Below are positions 58,771 to 64,000 of a DNA stretch of 64,000 nucleotides, one piece after another. The position numbers and the translations under genes were made by a program. Location of the stretch: the NCBI GenBank assembly GCA_900752335.1, contig CAADUZ010000016.1:7390-71389 (forward strand), written 5' to 3'. Origin of the DNA: Clostridia bacterium. Lineage in GTDB: Bacteria > Bacillota > Clostridia > TANB77 > CAG-508. Each line of letters opens with the position of its first letter. Positions within the stretch are counted from its first letter, which is position 1. A model generated the notes under the pieces. It was not told the DNA's origin and did not search any database. It worked only from the letters and a program-made list of their open reading frames with translations.

Positions 58771-60558
58771 TTGGTAAGGTATAGTGAAGAATTAATAGAA
58801 GAAATAAGAAGTAGTAATGATATAGTAGACGTAATATCACAATATGTAATATTAAAAAGAAGTGGTAGAAATTTTTTTGGATTATGTCCATTTCATAAAG
58901 AAAAATCACCTTCTTTTTCTGTATCTCCTGATAAGCAAATCTTTCATTGTTTTGGCTGCGGTGTAGGAGGAAATGTTATACATTTTGTTAGCAAAATTGA
59001 AAATCTTGACTTTAGGGAAACTATAGAACTATTGGCAAATAGAGCAAATATTACACTTCCTACACTAGATAGTAGTTATCAAGATAATAAAAGAGCTATA
59101 CTAAAATCAAAAGTATACGAAATAAATGAAATTGCTGCAAAATTTTATCATGAAAATTTATATAAGCCAACTTCAAAAGAAGCACAGAATTATATAAAGA
59201 AGAGAAAGTTAGATAACAGAACTTTAAAATCATTTTTAATAGGATATTCTGGGCTATTTGACGAGCTATATAGATTATTGAAACAAAAAGGATTTACAGA
59301 AGAGGAAATATTAGCATCTAGCTTGGTAAATAAGACGGAAAATGGAAAATTTATAGATAGATTTAGAAGAAGGCTAATGATACCAATACAAGATACAACA
59401 GGGAAATTTATAGCGTTTGGTGGAAGGGTATTGGATGATAGCAAGCCTAAATATATAAATTCTCCAGAAAATATAGTGTATAGCAAGGGTAGAAATTTAT
59501 TTGGCCTAAACATAGCTAAAAAAGGTGATACTAAAAAGATAATAATAGTGGAAGGCTATATGGATGCCATTTCACTTTATCAAAGAGGTATTACAAATGT
59601 TGTTGCATCTCTTGGAACAGCACTTACAGAACAACAAGGAAGATTACTACGTAAAAACAGTGAGCAAGTAATAATAGGGTATGATGCAGATGGTGCAGGA
59701 CAAGCAGCAACATTAAGAGGAATGGAAATACTTCAAAACATGGGGTGTGACATCCGAGTACTTCAAATATATGGCGCAAAGGATCCAGATGAGTTCATAA
59801 TAAAATACGGACCAGAAAGATTCCAAAAATGTGTTGATAATGCAATATCATTAGTAGAGTTTAAAGTTAAAATATTGAAGCAAAACTTAAACATAGAGAA
59901 TGTAAATGATAAAATAAAATTCTTAAATGAAATTGCAAAAATATTATCAAAAGTAGATAACAACATGGAAAAAGAAATATACATAGACAAAATTTCAAAA
60001 GAATATGGAATTTCGAAAGAAGCAATTTATGGAGAAGTAAATAAACTAGTATATAGAAAAGAAAGCGATAAGAAAGTATTAGAAGGAGCACCTATAAAAA
60101 ATTACATAAAAAAAGAAAATACAGAAAAAATAGATGATGCCATAATAAAAAGAGAAAAAATGGTTATATATATATTAGTAAATTATCCAACAGAAAGTTA
60201 TGAAAAAATAAAAGACACGATAACAGTAGATAGCATAAAAGATAGTGTAAACAAGCAGATAATTTCTAAAATATATGAAGAATATTCATTAGGAAAACAG
60301 CCTAATATACTAGATTTATTTACAGAAGAAGAAGTAATAAATTATTTATCTGGAATTATGGCAGAAGATTTTGGAATTGTAGATATAGATAAATGTATAG
60401 AAGATTTGCTTGCTATATATAATAAGGAAAAACTGGTAAATACAAGAAATGAAATAATAAAAAAACTAGAAAACACAAATAATATGACTAAAGAGGAAAT
60501 TCATAAGTTAGAAGAAAGCTTAAATGAGGTAATACTAAAGTTAGCTAAAGTTAAGTAG
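58771..60558 (+). CDS. dnaG: DNA primase DnaG
   Basis: Synthesises RNA primers at the replication fork. 595 residues: CHC2 zinc finger (FGLCPFHKEKSPSFSVSPDK, FHCFGCGVGGNVIHFV), catalytic core (FGGRVLDDSKPKYINSPE) and TOPRIM (VEGYMDAISLYQRGITNVVA, GYDADGAGQAA), then the DnaB-binding helical C-terminus. It starts with TTG 58771, 10 bases after AGAAAGG. It is 11 bases before rpoD, the conserved macromolecular-synthesis pair. Confidence 0.95.
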   Translation: MVRYSEELIEEIRSSNDIVDVISQYVILKRSGRNFFGLCPFHKEKSPSFSVSPDKQIFHCFGCGVGGNVIHFVSKIENLDFRETIELLANRANITLPTLDSSYQDNKRAILKSKVYEINEIAAKFYHENLYKPTSKEAQNYIKKRKLDNRTLKSFLIGYSGLFDELYRLLKQKGFTEEEILASSLVNKTENGKFIDRFRRRLMIPIQDTTGKFIAFGGRVLDDSKPKYINSPENIVYSKGRNLFGLNIAKKGDTKKIIIVEGYMDAISLYQRGITNVVASLGTALTEQQGRLLRKNSEQVIIGYDADGAGQAATLRGMEILQNMGCDIRVLQIYGAKDPDEFIIKYGPERFQKCVDNAISLVEFKVKILKQNLNIENVNDKIKFLNEIAKILSKVDNNMEKEIYIDKISKEYGISKEAIYGEVNKLVYRKESDKKVLEGAPIKNYIKKENTEKIDDAIIKREKMVIYILVNYPTESYEKIKDTITVDSIKDSVNKQIISKIYEEYSLGKQPNILDLFTEEEVINYLSGIMAEDFGIVDIDKCIEDLLAIYNKEKLVNTRNEIIKKLENTNNMTKEEIHKLEESLNEVILKLAKVK

Positions 60559-60569
60559 GGGGTAATAGA

Positions 60570-61838
60570 ATGAAAAAGTCAGAAAAAGATGAAGCAATAA
60601 AAGAAGAAAAAACAAAGAAAGAAAAGATTAAAGACGATAAAAAAACTAAAAACGAAACAAAAAAAGAAGTAAAAGACGAAGTAAAGAAAACAGAGAAAAA
60701 AGTAGAGCAAGAAAACTCAAATACACCTAAAAAAAGTAAAGTAAAAGAAGAAAAGACAAATGATGCAAATGCAGACGAAAAAGTACAAAAAATAATAGAA
60801 AAAGCAAAAGAAAGTGGAAAAATTACTTATGGAGAACTTGCTACAGAATTAGATGACACAAATCCAGAAGAAATAGACAAAGTATTTGATGCGTTTGAAG
60901 ATTTAGGTGTAGATTTAAATGACGATTTAGACGAGCCAGATATAGAAGATTTAGAAAATGTAGAAGAAATAAAACTAGAAGATATGGACGTTGCTAACAT
61001 AGAAGGTGTTAGTGTAGACGACCCTGTTAGAATGTATTTAAGAGAAATTGGTAAAATACCTCTACTTACTTATGAAGAGGAAGCAGAACTTGCACAAAGA
61101 ATAATAAAAGGTGACGAAGAAGCAAAGCAAAAGTTAGCAGAATCAAACTTAAGACTTGTTGTAAGTATTGCTAAAAAATATGTTGGTAGGGGAATGCTAT
61201 TCCTAGACTTAATACAAGAAGGAAATATGGGATTAATAAAAGCAGTTGAAAAATTTGACTATAATAAAGGCTTTAAATTTAGTACCTACGCAACTTGGTG
61301 GATTAGACAAGCCATTACAAGAGCTATTGCAGACCAAGCAAGAACAATAAGAATACCAGTACACATGGTAGAAACAATAAACAAATTAATCCGTACTTCA
61401 AGACAATTATTACAACAAAATGGACGTGAACCTACACCAGAAGAAATAGCAAAAGAAATGGAAATAAGCGTTGAAAAAGTTATGGAAATACAAAAAATAG
61501 CACAAGACCCTGTATCATTGGAAACACCAATAGGAGAAGAGGATGATAGCCATCTAGGAGATTTTATACAGGATGAAGATAGCCCAGCACCACAAGATTC
61601 AGCAGCACATACACTTTTAAGAGAACAATTAGAAGAAGTAATGGATACTCTAACACCAAGAGAGGCAATGGTATTAAAATTAAGATTTGGATTAGAAGAT
61701 GGAAAAGCACGTACACTAGAAGAAGTAGGAAAACAATTTGACGTTACAAGAGAAAGAATAAGACAAATTGAAGCAAAGGCTTTAAGAAAGTTAAGACACC
61801 CAAGTAGAAGCAAGAAATTAAGAGATTATATGGGTTAA
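60570..61838 (+). CDS. rpoD: RNA polymerase primary sigma factor RpoD (SigA)
   Basis: 422 residues. Residues 1-70 are a Lys/Glu-rich extension not typical of SigA; region 1.1 follows (about 70-130), then 1.2 (DDPVRMYLREIGKIPLLTYE), region 2 (GNMGLIKAVEKFDYNKGFKF, TYATWWIRQAITRAIADQAR), region 3 and region 4 (EVGKQFDVTRERIRQIEAKA, LRKLRHPSRSKKLRDY). Recognises the TTGACA/TATAAT promoters seen across this window. GGGGG lies before ATG 60570. Confidence 0.97.
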   Translation: MKKSEKDEAIKEEKTKKEKIKDDKKTKNETKKEVKDEVKKTEKKVEQENSNTPKKSKVKEEKTNDANADEKVQKIIEKAKESGKITYGELATELDDTNPEEIDKVFDAFEDLGVDLNDDLDEPDIEDLENVEEIKLEDMDVANIEGVSVDDPVRMYLREIGKIPLLTYEEEAELAQRIIKGDEEAKQKLAESNLRLVVSIAKKYVGRGMLFLDLIQEGNMGLIKAVEKFDYNKGFKFSTYATWWIRQAITRAIADQARTIRIPVHMVETINKLIRTSRQLLQQNGREPTPEEIAKEMEISVEKVMEIQKIAQDPVSLETPIGEEDDSHLGDFIQDEDSPAPQDSAAHTLLREQLEEVMDTLTPREAMVLKLRFGLEDGKARTLEEVGKQFDVTRERIRQIEAKALRKLRHPSRSKKLRDYMG

Positions 61839-61903
61839 AACTTGATTTTTCTGTAAAATTATGTTAATATAGAAATAGGTTGTGGAAAAATGAGGTGGAT
61901 ATA

Positions 61904-62227
61904 ATGGATAGAGAAGTAAAACTTAATTTCTGGCAAATACTAGCATCTCCATTTGTAAGCTTAAAAAATATGGTAACAAGTAAAAGCGATATAGATCCAG
62001 AAATTGAACTAAATATAGATTCTTCTGATAAAGTAGAAGCTGAACTTGCAAAAAGTTCTGAAAGCATAGATAGTAAAGTAGATGCTTATGGAAATGCGGG
62101 AAAAGCTCAAAGAAGAGAAGTATTAAAATCAGTTAAAGTGGATAAGAAAGATTTGCAACCACAAGAAAAAGGTAAGGTTACACAAAAACAGGCAGAGAAA
62201 CAAATTGGAGAAGATGGAAGTAGATAA
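61904..62227 (+). CDS. Small uncharacterised hydrophilic protein
   Basis: 107 residues, family not recognised. Opens with DREVKLNFWQILASPFVSLK (possibly a membrane-touching helix), followed by an acidic Ser/Asp-rich middle and a basic Lys/Gln-rich end. No signal or motif. ATG 61904 follows GAGGTGG by 6 bases; an earlier in-frame start overlaps it. It sits 65 bases after rpoD and may be read from the same transcript. Confidence 0.6.
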   Translation: MDREVKLNFWQILASPFVSLKNMVTSKSDIDPEIELNIDSSDKVEAELAKSSESIDSKVDAYGNAGKAQRREVLKSVKVDKKDLQPQEKGKVTQKQAEKQIGEDGSR

Positions 62228-62251
62228 TATTTTATAATATAAAGAGATAAT

Positions 62252-62298
62252 AAATGAAAATCTACTAAAATATATAAAAAACAAGTAGATTTTCATTT
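62252..62298 (+). terminator. Hairpin after the small hydrophilic protein gene
   Basis: 15-bp perfect stem AAATGAAAATCTACT (62252-62266) / AGTAGATTTTCATTT (62284-62298); T-run partly inside the right arm. Confidence 0.7.
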
Positions 62299-62304
62299 AT
62301 ATAC

Positions 62305-62333
62305 TTGACAAATTAATTAAAAACAATTATAAT
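62305..62333 (+). promoter_or_regulatory. tRNA-Met promoter
   Basis: TTGACA (62305-62310), 17-base spacer, TATAAT (62328-62333): a consensus promoter 21 bases before the tRNA. Confidence 0.85.
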
Positions 62334-62354
62334 TTTAATCGCGTTGATAATTAT

Positions 62355-62431
62355 GGCGAGATAGCTCAGTTGGCTAGAGCAACTGGTTCATACCCAGTGG
62401 GTCGAGAGTTCGAATCTCCCTCTCGCTACCA
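62355..62431 (+). tRNA. tRNA-Met (CAU, elongator type)
   Basis: 77 nt with encoded CCA. Acceptor GGCGAGA/TCTCGCT with a G1-U72 pair, as in the Bacillus elongator tRNA-Met; D-loop AGCTCAGTTGGCTAGAGC; anticodon arm CTGGTTCATACCCAG with CAT at 62389-62391; T-loop AGTTCGAATCT. Lacks the three G-C pairs of the initiator anticodon stem. Confidence 0.93.
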
Positions 62432-62439
62432 AAACATAG

Positions 62440-62474
62440 AAACAAGCAGGTTTTAGTAACCTGCTTGTTTCTTA
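62440..62474. terminator. Terminator between tRNA-Met and the vWA gene
   Basis: 13-bp stem AAACAAGCAGGTT (62440-62452) / AACCTGCTTGTTT (62458-62470), then CTTATCT; can serve both converging transcripts. Confidence 0.8.
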
Positions 62475-63902
62475 TCTATATTTATGTTCTTTTACATAAT
62501 TGTTTATACAAATAATTACTATAACTGCTGCTAATGTAAATATTGATAAACGTAGTAATCCTAATAAATCTTTTGTCGATAAATTGTCTTCACCTGTAGG
62601 AGGCAAAATTAGAAAATCCAGTGCCTTTATATTAGCAGTTTCGCCAACTGAAATTACTCTATTATCAGTTATATCGTGTACAGAAAAAGTCATGTAATTC
62701 CCCATTTTACTTAAATCTGGTAATCTTTCAGGTGTAAGCAATGTAGATAAAACAAGTTTAATCCTGTATTCGGTAGCTCCTTCTATTGTTCCATCACCAG
62801 AGTTTGATACAAGCGTACCATTTTCTATTTTCCAACCATAATCATTATTGGTTTTTAGTTCAGTTAGCAACGGCTCATTAGAATTAAATACAAAATCGCT
62901 ACTATAAAAATCATTTATTTTAACATTGTTCATATCAAATGCTGTAGTTATACTTATTATATATTCTACCTTTAAAGTAGCACCATGTAGTATTTCCTCA
63001 TCCATTTGAAATATTATCTTATCGCTTCCAAGCAACACACCATTATGATTTATATTATATTCTGTTTTAGGTTCGGACATTAATATAATTTTTAGATAAA
63101 TTTCATTATATATGTCTTTTACTATTGTTGTGGCTAAATCTGCTGTACTTGTTTGAAAGTTTTTATGATATTCTCCATTTTGTGAAGCCAAATTTGAAAA
63201 AGCCGTAGTTACGGGTGTTTCAACAAATATAGATATTGTTGAAATTCCAGCACTATTTATATTTTTAAATTCTTCAATAGACTGTGCTTCATCTCCTAAA
63301 GCACCATCAGATAGAGTACATACTATTTTTATAGTTTCATCGTCAGTATCAGTAGAAGTATTAAGCATAGATTTAGCCTTTTGCAATGAATCAGCCATTT
63401 GAGTTCCGCCACTAGCATATATTTTATCTAGATGGGACATAATAGCAGACTGATTATCTGTAAGTTCAAGCACATTTGCTGTATCCATGCCACTATTAAA
63501 ATATATAATTCCTATTTTTAAATTATCTTCGCCAATTCTTTCAAATAATGCTTGTACTAATGTTTTAGTAGATTCTCTAGTGGTCTGCTCTTTTGTACCA
63601 GACATACTACCAGAAGTATCAATAACAAATACAAGTTCTACTTTTTTCAAATTCTCAATTACGTCTAAATTAGAATTAGTAGAAATTGCAGCGTCAGCCA
63701 GAATAGAACCATCTGCAAGCTTTACTTGAAATGCACTAATTTGTTTATATGCAAGTATACCAATTTCTGTGTCTTTGTAATAAGAAGACAAATCTATGGT
63801 TTGTTGATAGGCACTTACTTTGCTAAAGCTACATATTATATAAAATATCAGTACAAATATTATAAAAAATACAACAATTTTATTTACAAGTTTATTTTTC
63901 AT
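62472..63902 (-). CDS. Von Willebrand factor A surface protein with LPxTG-like anchor
   Basis: 476 residues. Signal peptide/anchor MKNKLVNKIVVFFIIFVLIF to about 31, then a vWA domain (about 88-270) with MIDAS DTSGSMSG (95-102), GGTQMADSL and TLSDGALGDE. A beta-rich segment follows (about 280-425). The C-terminus has LPPTGE (433-438), a hydrophobic stretch (about 448-467) and KEHKYR: the layout of a sortase-anchored protein. It is likely a metal-dependent adhesin or pilus-tip type protein on the cell surface. ATG 63902 is preferred; an upstream TTG at 63926 is possible. The ribosome-binding site is weak (GGGGAA). Confidence 0.82.
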   Translation of the reverse strand: MKNKLVNKIVVFFIIFVLIFYIICSFSKVSAYQQTIDLSSYYKDTEIGILAYKQISAFQVKLADGSILADAAISTNSNLDVIENLKKVELVFVIDTSGSMSGTKEQTTRESTKTLVQALFERIGEDNLKIGIIYFNSGMDTANVLELTDNQSAIMSHLDKIYASGGTQMADSLQKAKSMLNTSTDTDDETIKIVCTLSDGALGDEAQSIEEFKNINSAGISTISIFVETPVTTAFSNLASQNGEYHKNFQTSTADLATTIVKDIYNEIYLKIILMSEPKTEYNINHNGVLLGSDKIIFQMDEEILHGATLKVEYIISITTAFDMNNVKINDFYSSDFVFNSNEPLLTELKTNNDYGWKIENGTLVSNSGDGTIEGATEYRIKLVLSTLLTPERLPDLSKMGNYMTFSVHDITDNRVISVGETANIKALDFLILPPTGEDNLSTKDLLGLLRLSIFTLAAVIVIICINNYVKEHKYR

Positions 63903-63971
63903 TTGATTTTCCCCAATTATTCTCAAAATACAATTAATATAATTGTATTTTATAATTAAATACTTAAAAAA

Positions 63972-64000
63972 ATTATATAATTATATAATTTTTTTGTCAA
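63972..64000 (-). promoter_or_regulatory. Promoter of the vWA surface protein gene
   Basis: On the minus strand TTGACA (63995-64000), 17-base spacer, TATAAT (63972-63977). Between it and the gene is a hairpin AAAATACAAT/ATTGTATTTT (63925-63951). Confidence 0.7.

Overview
The window looks like a chromosomal segment of a low-GC (about 30% by eye) spore-associated anaerobe of the class Clostridia (Firmicutes). Supporting signs are strong AGGAGG ribosome-binding sites, TTGACA-N17-TATAAT promoters, a serS T-box, a glmS ribozyme, a CIRCE/hrcA heat-shock operon, sporulation genes (dpaA, bofA), a meso-DAP-type MurE, and anaerobic functions (PflB/PflA, rubrerythrin, Feo iron uptake, oxygen-sensitive-looking TrpRS). 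No rRNA, CRISPR array, insertion sequence or intact prophage is visible. A species cannot be named from the sequence alone.

Layout. 1-6.2 kb: end of a PLP-dependent sulfur amino acid enzyme, a dispersed palindromic repeat, a DapF-MurE fusion, inorganic pyrophosphatase, a membrane TPR protein, dpaA and uppP. 6.4-15.7 kb: a complete-looking type IV pilus locus (PilM-PilN fusion, PilO-like, small anchored protein, pilin, prepilin peptidase, two pseudopilins, PilB, PilT, PilC). 15.8-24 kb: ROK kinase, candidate non-coding RNA, RNase J, a lone BRO-N protein, gltX, a DUF951 protein, ysxC and serS with its T-box. 24.2-35.8 kb: DUF2508 protein, bofA, glmS with ribozyme, rpsF-ssb-rpsR, a zinc/manganese-type ABC importer with a frameshifted permease, trpS, obg, lexA, a small membrane protein and an MreB/Mbl homologue. 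36-42.5 kb: two TetR-controlled operons (acyl-CoA ligase; flavodoxin plus DUF362), an unknown coiled-coil protein, two tRNAs and a decayed YjbR gene. 42.6-51.6 kb: hrcA-grpE-dnaK-dnaJ, a cysteine-rich membrane protein, pflA/pflB, a 200-bp nested inverted repeat and an XRE regulator. 51.8-64 kb: biotin ligase, heptad-repeat protein, rubrerythrin, feoB, tsaC, feoA, dut, carD, dnaG, rpoD, tRNA-Met and a sortase-type von Willebrand factor A surface protein.

Most of the content is housekeeping. Cell-wall synthesis recurs (meso-DAP synthesis and addition, lipid carrier recycling, GlmS, Mbl), as do translation (three aminoacyl-tRNA synthetases, ribosomal proteins, tRNAs), metal/redox homeostasis and surface structures (type IV pilus, LPxTG-like protein). 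The points most worth following are the DapF-MurE fusion, the compact pilus locus with a PilM-PilN fusion and Glu5-lacking pilins, a nested 200-bp cruciform element beside pflB, a dispersed palindrome with two related copies, hairpins that fold over the start regions of both sporulation genes, and a promoter-terminator unit before RNase J that encodes no protein.
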